Positions 50,391 to 59,451 of a stretch of 64,000 nucleotides of DNA are shown in pieces. The notes beneath the pieces were generated by a model. That model ran no database searches. It was not told the origin of the DNA and saw only the letters and a program-made list of their open reading frames with translations. Position numbers and translations under genes: made by a program. Within the stretch, counting starts at the first letter, position 1. The number at the start of each line of letters is the position of its first letter. The DNA lies in NCBI GenBank assembly GCA_964581465.1, contig CAZOOP010000004.1, positions 52,697 through 116,696 of the forward strand, given 5' to 3'. The stretch comes from WJMB01 sp964581465 (GTDB taxonomy: Bacteria > RBG-13-66-14).

Positions 50391-51594
50391 ACGTCTCAGG
50401 GTGCTGTTGATCGCCGGGTTGGTGCCCCACCCGCCCATCGGGGGGGCGCGAAGCAAGCTCTACTACCTGCTGCGCGAGCAGGCCCGCCGTCACGAGATCG
50501 ACCTGTTGCTCTTCCCGATGAGTGAGCCTGAGTCGGACGATCTGACGGCGCTGCGGCCGCTCTGCCGCCGCTTGGAGTGCGAGGTGCTGCGTCCGCCCTC
50601 GTGGATGACCAAGCTTCGGGGGTTCCTCAGTCCCCTGCCCATCCCGGCCTTCTTGGCTCAAAGCACACCCGTCGCACGCCGCGTGGCTCGTGCGCTCGAT
50701 GAGTGCGAGTATGACCTGATCCATCTGGAGGGCTACTTTCTGGGCCAGTGCCTGGTCGGCCTGGCCACACCGCCGCGGTTGATAGTTCCTCACGACGCCT
50801 ATTGGTGGAACTACAAGGAGAACCTGTATTTGCGCAGCGGTCTGGCCAGGTTGGCGGCGCTCTGGGAGATGATCAAGGTCTATCGCCATGAGCCGCGGTT
50901 GTACCGGGCCTACGACGCCGTCTCGATGTGCACCGAGCTTGACGCCCGGGCGGTGCGGCCGCGCTGTCCGAGTGTCCATTTCGGCGTCGTCTCCAACGGG
51001 GTGGCTTTGGAGGAGCAGCTTCCACGGCCCGGACTCGAGGAGTTTCCCAGCCTGGTCTTCTCGGGCTCTTACCGTTACCCGCCCAACGAGGAAGCGGCGC
51101 TGCGCCTGCTGACCCGCATCGCTCCCGCCCTGCGCCAGATCCGGCCCGAGTTGAAGGTCTTCATCGTCGGCGACGCCCCGACCCCCCCGTTGGTGGAGCT
51201 TGGACGACATGACCAGCGCAACGTCATCAGCGGTCGGGTGCCCGTGATGGCCGACTGGATCGCCCGGGGGAGCGTCTACGTAAGCCCTCTGGTTCACGGC
51301 ACCGGCTTTAAGAACAAGGTGCCCGAGGCCTGGGCGATGCGGCGGCCGCTGGTGGCCACGCCGAAAACGATGGAGGGGATCCACTTCACACCGGGGGTGC
51401 ACGTTCTGGTCGCCCGGACCGATGCGGGCTTGATCGAGGCTTGCGAACGACTGCTCGCTGACCGAAACCTGCGCCGCCGGATGGCGGCCGCCGGACGTCG
51501 GCGTGTAGAAGAGGAGTACAATTGGCCCGCGTTGGCCGAGAATCTGGATGAGCTGTATCGGTTCACCACCCTTCAGGGGATGCGAAGCTGGTAA
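50380..51594 (+). CDS. GT4-like glycosyltransferase
   Basis: The 404-residue protein shows the GT-B pattern of family 4: an N-terminal Gly-rich loop (GLVPHPPIGGARSKLYYLL), VFSGSYRYPPNEEAALRL in the second domain, IVGDAPTPPLVELG and then VSPLVHGTGFKNKVPEAWAMRRPLVATP. FKNKVPEAWAMRRPLVAT replaces the usual E-x7-E motif. It is cytoplasmic or membrane-associated and should extend the repeat unit. The start overlaps the previous gene by 11 bp, and its TAA shares a base with the ATG of wzy. Confidence 0.82.
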   Translation: MAAERLRVLLIAGLVPHPPIGGARSKLYYLLREQARRHEIDLLLFPMSEPESDDLTALRPLCRRLECEVLRPPSWMTKLRGFLSPLPIPAFLAQSTPVARRVARALDECEYDLIHLEGYFLGQCLVGLATPPRLIVPHDAYWWNYKENLYLRSGLARLAALWEMIKVYRHEPRLYRAYDAVSMCTELDARAVRPRCPSVHFGVVSNGVALEEQLPRPGLEEFPSLVFSGSYRYPPNEEAALRLLTRIAPALRQIRPELKVFIVGDAPTPPLVELGRHDQRNVISGRVPVMADWIARGSVYVSPLVHGTGFKNKVPEAWAMRRPLVATPKTMEGIHFTPGVHVLVARTDAGLIEACERLLADRNLRRRMAAAGRRRVEEEYNWPALAENLDELYRFTTLQGMRSW

Positions 51595-53033
51595 TGGGTA
51601 CCAGGGGTTTGACAGCCTTTCTAAGACGAAACTGGCGTTCGTGGTTGGTTCGTCTGTCGGACTTTGTCCGTCGAAACCGGGAACTCGCTGTTGCTGTATT
51701 GCTTATTGCAGCTTATGTTGTCCTGAATCGCTTGGGTTTTACATACCATTATTTGGCGTTAATTGTTATTGGGATTCTTTTAATAATGATCTTCCTTAGA
51801 AAACCGTTTTATGCCTTCTTGGGTTTCGTTATAGCAACACAGTTATTTGAATATACCTTGATTAATGGAGTACCGATAGGACGTGTTTATGGTATTATGA
51901 TAATTATAATAACAGTGGCATATTATGCGATAAATAGATACGAATTTCAGTCTAGAATTAAGTATGTATTTGACGTTAATGGCAGGCTATTAGTAATTGT
52001 ATTGTTGTGCTACATTATATCTACAGTTGTTAATCCTAATCCCCAGCTTATATTTTTTGAAAGACATTTTATGTTTTTCGCGTTTTATATCATAACAAGG
52101 CTGTATGTAAGTAATCGCGCACTCTTGCGAAATGTGCTGTTATTACTTGTTATTTTGCAAGCTATCAATTCACTGTATGGAATATATCAATTTTTTAGCA
52201 CTGGCGGGCTTATTAGAGCTTCAGGTATTTGGGAGGGTGACCCAAATGAGTTTGCCTGTTACAGTCTGGCTGTAATGCCGATCGGCTTATACCTTATATT
52301 GTATGAGAGCAAGAGGTTGCTTAAGTCTATTATGATTATAGGAACCTGTCTTTTAGGAATCAGTGTTATAATCTCTGCGTCACGTTCCGGTTTGTTGACA
52401 ATGGCCTTTGTTGGGTTATTGATTCTGGTAAACAAAAGAGTTCCGCTTCGAGTCCGCGTATTATCTGTGATAATAACTGTTATTATAGTAATACTAGTTG
52501 CGTCGAATATTTATTGGGAGAGAATTGAGACAATACAAGATTACTTCTTTGATCGAGAGAAGGAGAGATCAATTGAAATAAGAGAACTCTTGGCCAAGGA
52601 CTCTTTTATAGTTTTTCTTGAAAACCCGATCTTCGGGATTGGATATAAGCACTTTCGAGTTGCGCCTATCGAGGAAGCGGCAGGGCTGATTATCCGAAGT
52701 AGGAGATTGGCTCATCATAGTATGTATCTTGCAGCAATGACTCAGTTCGGATTGTTCGGTCTTGTTCCCTTTATCTTTCTTCTTGGCTATACCATTCGCA
52801 GTGGTTTTCGTGGTGCCAGAATCGCACTCAAGAACTCTGATCGCAAACTGATGTACCTTACCTCGGCGACAACCTATTCATTTATTGTTGTTGTTATTTT
52901 TGGCCTAATGCTGAATACCGACACCAAATTCCTCTACTTCTATTTGGCGCTGGCCGCTTCCTCCTGGGAGCTGGTCTACAGGAAGTACGGTAGGAGCGCG
53001 TCTCTCTCTCCAAACAGGCAAGCGCCCCAATGA
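51594..53033 (+). CDS. wzy: O-antigen polymerase/ligase-like membrane protein (Wzy)
   Basis: The 479-residue protein has about 12 helices and the large loop of O-antigen polymerases, with NPIFGIGYKHF and RLAHHSMYLAAMTQFGLFGLVPF near the end (the H-N/S-x-x-L motif region). It should polymerise repeat units in the periplasm. Its middle (about 51700-52920) is strongly AT-rich, while the first 100 and last 100 bases are GC-rich like the neighbours. This points to a replacement of the core of the gene by foreign DNA. Start and stop overlap both neighbours. Confidence 0.85.
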   Translation: MGTRGLTAFLRRNWRSWLVRLSDFVRRNRELAVAVLLIAAYVVLNRLGFTYHYLALIVIGILLIMIFLRKPFYAFLGFVIATQLFEYTLINGVPIGRVYGIMIIIITVAYYAINRYEFQSRIKYVFDVNGRLLVIVLLCYIISTVVNPNPQLIFFERHFMFFAFYIITRLYVSNRALLRNVLLLLVILQAINSLYGIYQFFSTGGLIRASGIWEGDPNEFACYSLAVMPIGLYLILYESKRLLKSIMIIGTCLLGISVIISASRSGLLTMAFVGLLILVNKRVPLRVRVLSVIITVIIVILVASNIYWERIETIQDYFFDREKERSIEIRELLAKDSFIVFLENPIFGIGYKHFRVAPIEEAAGLIIRSRRLAHHSMYLAAMTQFGLFGLVPFIFLLGYTIRSGFRGARIALKNSDRKLMYLTSATTYSFIVVVIFGLMLNTDTKFLYFYLALAASSWELVYRKYGRSASLSPNRQAPQ

Positions 53034-54163
53034 AAAGCCCGTCGGTTCTTCACGTTATCGGTCAGTTCTCCCTGGGCGGAGCCGAGAAACAACTGGCCCG
53101 CGCCGCCTCGTTGCAATCCGCGGGGGGGCGCCGGGTCAGCATCTGCGTTCTCGACGGCGAATTGTCGCCGTCCCTGGTACGGCGGGCCCGACCCTGTCCA
53201 GTAATCAGGCTGGAGTCGGGCCGGGGGCGTCTGGCCCGCGCGCGGGCGCTCGACGACCTGCTGCGCTCGGGTGGCTGGAAGCTGGCGGCCGGCCAGCTCT
53301 TCTCGGGCAACCTCTACGCCGTCTGGGCCGCCCGAAGGGCCGGGGTGCCCGCCGTGGTCTTCGAGGGCGGCCTGGAGACCTGGAGCCGCCCCTGGCACTG
53401 GGCCGTCTGTCGCTGGTACTGGCGCCGCGCCGAGTTGATCGAGGTCAATGCCGCCGCCGTCGGCGATAACGTCAGCTCACACGGCGGTGATCCGACCAAG
53501 CTGCGCCTGATCTACAACGGCGTCGAGCCCCTGCCCGCCGTCGCGACTGCGGAGCGTCGGGCGGCGCGTCAGGGGCTGGGACTGGGCGAAGAGCCCCTGG
53601 TGGTCATGCTGGCCAACCTCCATCCGCCCAAGGACCCTTTCACTCTGGTCCGGGCCGTCGCGGGATTGGCAACCTCCCGGGGTTCGGCGCGGTTGATCCT
53701 GGCCGGCGACGGCCCCCAGCGCGGACGCGTCGAGGAACTTATCGAAGAGTTGGACTTGGAAGACAGGGTGCGCCTGGCCGGTCGTCTCGACGACGTGCGC
53801 CCCCTGCTGGCCGCCGCCGACGCCGCCTGTCTCTCGAGCCGGGCCGAGGGACTCTCCAACGCCGTTATCGAGGCTCTGGCCGTTGGGTTGCCCTGCGCGG
53901 CGACTCGGGCCGGTGGCAACGCCGAGCTGCTGGGTGACGGCTCCCGTGGAACCCTTTTCGAGCCAGACGACGTCAGCGGCTGCCGTGAGGCCCTGCGGGG
54001 ATTGCTTGAGGACAGAGAGGCCGCCCTCCGACGCGCCGCTGAGGCCCGACGCTGGGTCCTCGCCGAACTGAGCTTCGAACGCAATCTGGAGCACCGGGAC
54101 AGGCTCTACACCGAGGCGCTGGAACGCTGGAGTTCAAGGATCACGAAGCGGGGGTCTCGATGA
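53030..54163 (+). CDS. GT4 glycosyltransferase
   Basis: The 377-residue protein has the family 4 pattern: HVIGQFSLGGAEKQLAR at the N-terminus, NGVEPLP, VVMLANLHPPKDP, LAGDGPQRGRVEELI, AADAACLSSRAEGLSNAVIEALAVGLPCAATRAGGNAEL with the E-x7-E-type motif. It would transfer a sugar from a nucleotide donor onto the lipid-linked oligosaccharide. The start overlaps wzy (ATGA) and the stop overlaps the next GT4 gene (ATGA). Confidence 0.9.
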   Translation: MKSPSVLHVIGQFSLGGAEKQLARAASLQSAGGRRVSICVLDGELSPSLVRRARPCPVIRLESGRGRLARARALDDLLRSGGWKLAAGQLFSGNLYAVWAARRAGVPAVVFEGGLETWSRPWHWAVCRWYWRRAELIEVNAAAVGDNVSSHGGDPTKLRLIYNGVEPLPAVATAERRAARQGLGLGEEPLVVMLANLHPPKDPFTLVRAVAGLATSRGSARLILAGDGPQRGRVEELIEELDLEDRVRLAGRLDDVRPLLAAADAACLSSRAEGLSNAVIEALAVGLPCAATRAGGNAELLGDGSRGTLFEPDDVSGCREALRGLLEDREAALRRAAEARRWVLAELSFERNLEHRDRLYTEALERWSSRITKRGSR

Positions 54164-55248
54164 GACTCCTGCTGGTCACTCCGCAGATGTACCCCGGCGG
54201 CGCCGAGCGGGACATACTCAACCTGGCCGCCGGTCTCGTTTCGCGGGGCCACGACGTCTGTCTGGCAGCCGCTCCGGGGCCCCTGAGCCCCGAGGCGGCG
54301 GGAACCGGAGCACGTATCGTCGAGTGTTCGGCCCACGCCCGCACACCCGGTGGGTTGGCCCGCTTCGGCCGCCGACTGACCCAGCTCGTCGGGGACTTCA
54401 ACCCCGAACTCGTCCACTCCCAGGCCGTGCTGCCCGCCTGGGCGATCCGCCGGGCGTTGGGACGCCGCCTGCCCCTGCTGGCGACCATTCATAATCTGCA
54501 ACGCCGCTGCTACTATCCCCTGGCGGCGATCCTGCTCCGGGCATCAATCGATCGGGCCGTCTTCGCCTCGGCCTACGAGCGACGCCTGTTCACCCGCTGG
54601 GGTTTCCCACAATCGCGGGCCCGGGTGATCCACAGCGGCCTGCCCGACCCACCGGAACCGGTTGAATCTTCACAGGACCTGGAAACTGACGATATGGCCC
54701 ACTTCACCTACCTCTTCGCCGCCCGTATCGACGGCCGCAAGGGTCATCGCAAGCTGCTCCGCGGTTTGGCAGCCCTGACAACGCCGCCGGGTTTTCGCGT
54801 GCTGATCGCCGGCGACGGTCCGTGCCGTCGATCCCTGGAGCGCTTGAGCCGACGCCTGTGTCTGGGGGAGCATCTCCGCTGGCTCGGCTTCCGCCGCGAT
54901 GTACCAGCCCTGCTGCGAAGCGTCGACGCCCTGGTGCTGCCCAGCCTGCGCGAGTCTCTGCCCCTGTCGATCCGCGAGGCCTTCGCCGCCGGACTGCCCG
55001 TGGTGGCCGCCGCCGTGGGCGGCGTACCCGAGCTGATAAACCCCGCTGTGAACGGCTTGCTGATCGAGCGCGGCGACTCTGCTGAGCTGGTCCGGGTGAT
55101 GCGCTGGATGGCGCGACGGCCCGCGAAGGCCCGTGAAATGGGAAAGCGGGCCCGGCGGCTCTTCGAGGAGCGCTGGACCCGTGAACGGTATCTCGACGAC
55201 ATGGAACGACTCTACGGGGAGATGATTACCCGCCATGACCCTGCTTGA
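54160..55248 (+). CDS. GT4 glycosyltransferase
   Basis: The 362-residue product shows LVTPQMYPGGAERDILNLA, FAARIDGRKGHRKLLRGLA, IAGDGPCRRSLERL and LVLPSLRESLPLSIREAFAAGLPVVAAAVGGVPELI, where the E-x7-E motif is present. It is the third GT4 enzyme of the block and follows the previous one with an ATGA overlap, so the repeat unit should have at least three or four sugars. Confidence 0.9.
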   Translation: MRLLLVTPQMYPGGAERDILNLAAGLVSRGHDVCLAAAPGPLSPEAAGTGARIVECSAHARTPGGLARFGRRLTQLVGDFNPELVHSQAVLPAWAIRRALGRRLPLLATIHNLQRRCYYPLAAILLRASIDRAVFASAYERRLFTRWGFPQSRARVIHSGLPDPPEPVESSQDLETDDMAHFTYLFAARIDGRKGHRKLLRGLAALTTPPGFRVLIAGDGPCRRSLERLSRRLCLGEHLRWLGFRRDVPALLRSVDALVLPSLRESLPLSIREAFAAGLPVVAAAVGGVPELINPAVNGLLIERGDSAELVRVMRWMARRPAKAREMGKRARRLFEERWTRERYLDDMERLYGEMITRHDPA

Positions 55249-55558
55249 CTGGATCCTGCTGATCGGCGGCCTGGCCGCTCTCACCGTCGGCAATTGGTTT
55301 TTCTACTTCGGCCGACGCAAGCTCAGCTACTACCTAATCTTCGGCTCACTAGGCATTTTCGCCCTGGGCTTTTCCCTCGCCGCCTTCGTCCGCGATGACC
55401 TCACCGCCGCCTACACCCTGATGCTGACCTTCCTGATCGTCTACGTCGCCGAGCGGATCGGCTTTTTGATACTGACCCGCGTGATGGCCGAGCGGGCCAA
55501 ACGCCGGCGAGCGGCGCAGGGTGAACAGAAGCAGGACGAGGATCCCCAGCACCGGTAA
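55235..55558 (+). CDS. Small membrane protein (107 aa)
   Basis: The start overlaps the GT4 gene by 14 bp. The 107-residue product has three hydrophobic helices (LLDWILLIGGLAALTVGNWF, YYLIFGSLGIFALGFSLAAF, YTLMLTFLIVYVAERIGFLIL) and a basic, Gln-rich tail. No family is recognised. Its last 210 bp are antisense to the C-terminal part of the convergent gene. The helices and coupling to the operon argue that this is the real frame of the shared stretch. Confidence 0.65.
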   Translation: MTLLDWILLIGGLAALTVGNWFFYFGRRKLSYYLIFGSLGIFALGFSLAAFVRDDLTAAYTLMLTFLIVYVAERIGFLILTRVMAERAKRRRAAQGEQKQDEDPQHR

Positions 55559-56143
55559 CGCCGCCAGCCAGCCGTAGGCGCTCTGCGTTTCCACCGCGAA
55601 CAGGGGCCAGAGCAGGAGTACGCCGGGCAGCCAACTGCCCGCCGCCAAACATAGCAGAGCCGCCGCTCCGCCGACCAGGGCGCCGCGCAGCCCGGGAACC
55701 GCGCCGAGAACTACCAGCGTCGACCAGACGAGGCGGATCGGCAAAGGCCGCTCGGGCAGCAGAACGAAGACGAAACGGAAGGCGAAGTAGGCCGTCCCCG
55801 CCGCCGCCAACAGATGACCCGCCGCCGCCGAGGGACTCGGCGGTCCGCCGTCCCGCCACAGATCGGGAAAGAGGAACACCGCCGTCGCGATCGCCGCGAC
55901 GGTGAGGATTATCTGACGGTAGATCGAGGCCGGGCTCTCCGCCGGCGCTCCGGTCCGCTTGATCCAGACCACCGGCAGCAGCAGACCGACAAGGCCGAAG
56001 GCCAACACCCGCTGGAAGACGTCGAAAACCGGGTCGGGCCGACAGACCCGCCTGAGTAGGCAGAAGCCCGCGAAGAGCAGGAGCAGACCACCGGCGAACC
56101 AAAGCCCGCGCCGGTCGCCGCGCCACTGTCCCGTTTTCTCCAT
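55349..56143 (-). CDS. Polytopic membrane protein, tail antisense to neighbour
   Basis: ATG 56143 lies 5 bases after GGAGG. The first 205 residues (to about 55530) are strongly hydrophobic with six or more helices (FAGGLLLLFAGFCLL, AFGLVGLLLPVVWI, ILTVAAIATAVFLFP and more). The last 55 residues (GHHAGQYQKADPLGDV and on) are low-complexity and polar because they are the reverse reading of the convergent gene. The true protein may simply use this tail. The family is unknown. A nested inverted-repeat element lies 40 bp upstream of the start. Confidence 0.6.
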   Translation of the reverse strand: MEKTGQWRGDRRGLWFAGGLLLLFAGFCLLRRVCRPDPVFDVFQRVLAFGLVGLLLPVVWIKRTGAPAESPASIYRQIILTVAAIATAVFLFPDLWRDGGPPSPSAAAGHLLAAAGTAYFAFRFVFVLLPERPLPIRLVWSTLVVLGAVPGLRGALVGGAAALLCLAAGSWLPGVLLLWPLFAVETQSAYGWLAALPVLGILVLLLFTLRRSPAFGPLGHHAGQYQKADPLGDVDDQEGQHQGVGGGEVIADEGGEGKAQGENA

Positions 56144-56182
56144 CGCCCCCTCCGATCGGGCGCCTTAACGGCGACCCCGCTA

Positions 56183-56362
56183 CGAGACCTCGGCCCGACC
56201 ACCGGCCCTCGAACGGCATCTTCGCATTCCCACGAGGCGTTGGCACGTTTCTTGCGGAGTCCCGTGGAGTTTTCGGCGACGGGCCGCCCCGCCCTGCTGC
56301 AAGAAACGTGCCAACGCCGGCCCGGGCCGGGGTGATCGCGCGCATTCAGGGCCGAGGTCTCG
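56183..56362 (+). repeat. Nested inverted-repeat element, copy 3
   Basis: Outer arms 56183-56196 and 56349-56362 pair perfectly over 14 bp. Inner arms 56236-56255 and 56299-56318 pair over 20 bp and are identical to copy 1. The inner loop is 43 nt. Its sequence matches copy 2 directly and copy 1 as reverse complement. Confidence 0.9.
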
Positions 56363-56439
56363 CCGTCCGGGTGGTCGTCAACTTTCGTTGGGATCGGTTG
56401 GTCGGCATGTTTCTGAACAACGACCGCGGTTCGGCGTAT

Positions 56440-57075
56440 CATCTTGGGTTGTTTGGACTGGGTGGATCGGATAGTATGGGGATCGCTTGCCGGTATTCGA
56501 CGATTAAGCCGAGGATCAAGATTGACAGGGCGTTCAGATAAGCGTTGGGATCATCCCTGCAATACTGTTAAGCTCTGCTGTGACGGAGAGCTGCTCCGAG
56601 GGCGGGTTCTTGTTCGGGTTCTTGTTCGGGTTCTTGGTTTTCTTTTCAGACTTAGTCAACAGGATAAAGCGCTTGTCTGCTACAGAGGCCCAACCAGGTA
56701 CCCGGATTGCCCATTACCGGTCATTCAGCATTGGCGGCTTCGAGCTTACCCAGTGTGACCGACAGTTATTCGGCTGCCCGCGTGAAAGTGCGGGTAATGG
56801 TCCGTCGCCGTATATCGACCGCCGTTAAGCGACAGCGGTTGGGGCTGCAATGCATTGTTTGACAATCAATTAGCTATATGTGAAGTTCCAAATGCGGGTG
56901 CTGGTCTCCAAGCTGTCACGGAATGGGTCTTGCAGAACGGTTTGTGTTGTTGTGGCTTGAGCGGTCCAAACAGCACATAGCTACCCGCCCAGACGGCGGA
57001 ACCGCGAAAACCGCTCGGTGGAAGAAGGAACCGCGAGTGTTGATCAGGAACGCGACCAGTATAGGGGGTCGGGCG
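56440..57075. other. Gene-free stretch with a small tandem repeat
   Basis: Three nearly exact copies of a 12-bp unit (GGGTTCTTGTTC) lie at 56604-56636. The stretch is less GC-rich than its flanks, and part of it (56540-56770) may be worn dispersed repeat. The frame of the next gene is open to 56923, but without a ribosome site there. Confidence 0.45.
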
Positions 57076-59349
57076 GTGGTGGTCAAGGTGCTGCTCTGCC
57101 TCGTCGCGGCCGCCATCCCGGCCTCGGCCGACGGCTGGAGCGAGGCCGTCGAGGCGGCGCGGGCCGGTGAGACGAGCCGGGCGGTCGAGCTGCTCGAAGT
57201 ATACCTGGACGCCGGCGGACCATTCAGCGACGCGTCCCGCACGCGCTACGAGACCCAGCTCTTCCTCTGGCGGGTCGAGCTTGGCGGGGGACGTTCGGCC
57301 CTGGATGAGCTACTGGAGCTGCCCGCGCGTTCGACGGTCCTCGAGCCGGCCGCGCCGCCGCTGGGGGCCTACCTGGCCGAGGATCCGGCAGGGCTGGATT
57401 ACTTCCTGAGTTATCTCGAAACCCGGCCGGAGTGGCGCCCTCACACGGGGATGATGGCCGCGGCGGCCCTGACGGTGGATACGACGGCGGCCGCCCGTCT
57501 GGCCGGGATAAATCCGGCCGCCGGCCGCTCCGTGCTACGCGACCTGACCGATGATCCCGCCGCCGCGGCGGTGGCCCTGGCGGCCTACGGTGGCGATCCC
57601 ACCGAGCTGGATGTGGTCACCTGGAGGGTCTGGCTGGAGCTGGTCGCCGGTGCCCGGGGGGAAGCCGCGGCCGTCGAGGCCGCCCGCGAGCGGTTGCGCC
57701 TCGAGCCCGACAGCACCGACGCGCGCCTGGAACTCTCCCGGCGGCTGCGCGAGGGTGGCGAGCCGGGAGCGGCACTGGAGCTCTGGGCCGGTCGAGGCTA
57801 CACCGGCGATAACCGGCCGGCCCTGGAGCGCGGTGAGTGCCTGTTTGCCCTGGGTCGGACCGAAGAGGCGGTGGAGTCCTGGCTGGAGCTGCTGGACATC
57901 CCGCCGCTGACGACGGGCCGGGTGCGTCAGACGGCCGGGGTGCTTTCCGACCACGGCCTCTTCGAGCGAGCCCTGGCCCTGCTTGAGGACCCGCCCACGG
58001 GGACCTTCACCGACTACGCTCGCCCGTTGATCGAGCTCCACGAGGCCCGGGGCGACACCGCGTCCGCCGTCGAGACGGCGCTGGAGCTCCTCGAGCTTCA
58101 GCCCGGCGCGGCTTGGGCCGTCGATGACTTACTGGAGTACGGCGCCGAGCGGGAGAGCGCCCTGATCGTCATCGAGGCCCTCGAAGGCCGCCGGGGCAAC
58201 ATCATCGACGCGTTGCGTCTCGAGCTGGCCCTGGAGCCCTGGGCCCTGGTCGTCGTCGAGACCGACGGCCCCCTGGCCCACCCCTTGCGCCCCGCCGTGG
58301 AGCGTTACGAGCTCGACGCGACGGCCCGGCGGCTCATCGAGAAGGAGCTCGAGCGCTGGTCCGAGGAGGGCCTGCCCGAGCGCTTCCCGCTGAGCAACCT
58401 CCACGGCCTGCTGACGCGGGCCGGCGCCCTGGGCCTGGGGGCCGAAGCCCTCGACTGGACGCACCGGTTGCTCGAGCTGCCCGACCTCGAGGGACGCAAC
58501 CGACTGACCCTGGCCGAAGCCGGACTGGAGGCCGCCGCCGGTTGCGATGCGCCTGTGGACGTCGAGCGACTCGAAGCCTTGCTGGACGAGTTTAATGAAC
58601 ACGAGGAGGCGGCCCGGCTGATCGCCCGCCGGCTGACCGACGGCGGTGAGACCGCCCGGGCGCTGGACGTGCTGGAAGGCCTGGAGCCCACCGCCGACGT
58701 CCTGTCCGCCCGCGCCCTGCTGCTGCTGCGTCGTGGAGAACCCGCCGCCGCTGAGGGACTGCTCACCGAGATCGAGCCCGGGGCCGTCGACCGTCGCGAG
58801 CCGCTCTACGCCGTCGCCCTGACCACCGCGCTGAACAGCGGTTTCAGTGATCAGCCGGACCTCGAGGCGGCCCTGGAGCCGGCCCGGCGCTTCGTTCAGC
58901 TCCACGGCGACGACCCGCGGGCGCCGCGGCTGCTGCGCTTCATTCTCGATGTCTCCCTGGAGCTGACCGTGGGCGGCGGCGAAACCTTCGGCGCCCTGCA
59001 GCGGGCCTGGGCCGCCGAGCTGGGCGGTGACGCCGCCGCGGAGCGCCGCGAGCTCGAGTCCGTCCTCGACGAGGGCGGACCCCTGGCCAAGGAGGCGCGC
59101 CTGCGACTGGCCGAACTCCACCTGAGACGGGACCGGTACACCGAGGCCCGGGCGACGCTGGAGCCTCTGCTGGTAGAGGTGGGGCTCGAGTCCGCCGATC
59201 GAGCCTTGGCGCTGGCGGCCTACCTGGAGGCCGATTTCCTCGCCGACCGGGAGGCCGCCGTCGAGCTGCTGGTCCGCCTGGTCGAGGAGCACCCTCGCTC
59301 GGTCCTGCTCGAGTACGCCCGCCGCGGTCTGGCGATCCTGGCCATGTGA
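57076..59349 (+). CDS. Exported TPR-like helical repeat protein
   Basis: The 757-residue protein has a signal peptide (VVKVLLCLVAAAIPASADG) and then about 20 degenerate TPR-like helix pairs with recurrent A-L-E-L-L and LEP-x-S-x-x-A patterns (ARERLRLEPDSTDARLELSRRL, ETALELLELQPGAAWAVDDL). Such proteins are periplasmic scaffolds. GTG 57076 is chosen because AGGGGG stands 8 bases upstream and the signal peptide starts there. It is very rich in Glu, Leu and Ala. No catalytic domain is seen. Confidence 0.75.
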   Translation: MVVKVLLCLVAAAIPASADGWSEAVEAARAGETSRAVELLEVYLDAGGPFSDASRTRYETQLFLWRVELGGGRSALDELLELPARSTVLEPAAPPLGAYLAEDPAGLDYFLSYLETRPEWRPHTGMMAAAALTVDTTAAARLAGINPAAGRSVLRDLTDDPAAAAVALAAYGGDPTELDVVTWRVWLELVAGARGEAAAVEAARERLRLEPDSTDARLELSRRLREGGEPGAALELWAGRGYTGDNRPALERGECLFALGRTEEAVESWLELLDIPPLTTGRVRQTAGVLSDHGLFERALALLEDPPTGTFTDYARPLIELHEARGDTASAVETALELLELQPGAAWAVDDLLEYGAERESALIVIEALEGRRGNIIDALRLELALEPWALVVVETDGPLAHPLRPAVERYELDATARRLIEKELERWSEEGLPERFPLSNLHGLLTRAGALGLGAEALDWTHRLLELPDLEGRNRLTLAEAGLEAAAGCDAPVDVERLEALLDEFNEHEEAARLIARRLTDGGETARALDVLEGLEPTADVLSARALLLLRRGEPAAAEGLLTEIEPGAVDRREPLYAVALTTALNSGFSDQPDLEAALEPARRFVQLHGDDPRAPRLLRFILDVSLELTVGGGETFGALQRAWAAELGGDAAAERRELESVLDEGGPLAKEARLRLAELHLRRDRYTEARATLEPLLVEVGLESADRALALAAYLEADFLADREAAVELLVRLVEEHPRSVLLEYARRGLAILAM

Positions 59350-59395
59350 AACCAATCGGTCGGGGGCGACAGACCCTGAAGGTGGCTAAATCGGC

Positions 59396-59421
59396 TCGGG
59401 CGGACCTTAAGGTCCGCCCGA
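59396..59421. terminator. Shared terminator hairpin between convergent genes
   Basis: CGGGCGGACC and GGTCCGCCCG form a perfect stem with loop TTAA, lying between the TPR gene and thiL. There is no T-tract on either side, so termination may depend on other signals. Confidence 0.5.
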
Positions 59422-59451
59422 CGTTCAATCCTCCATCGACCGCCGTGCTGC

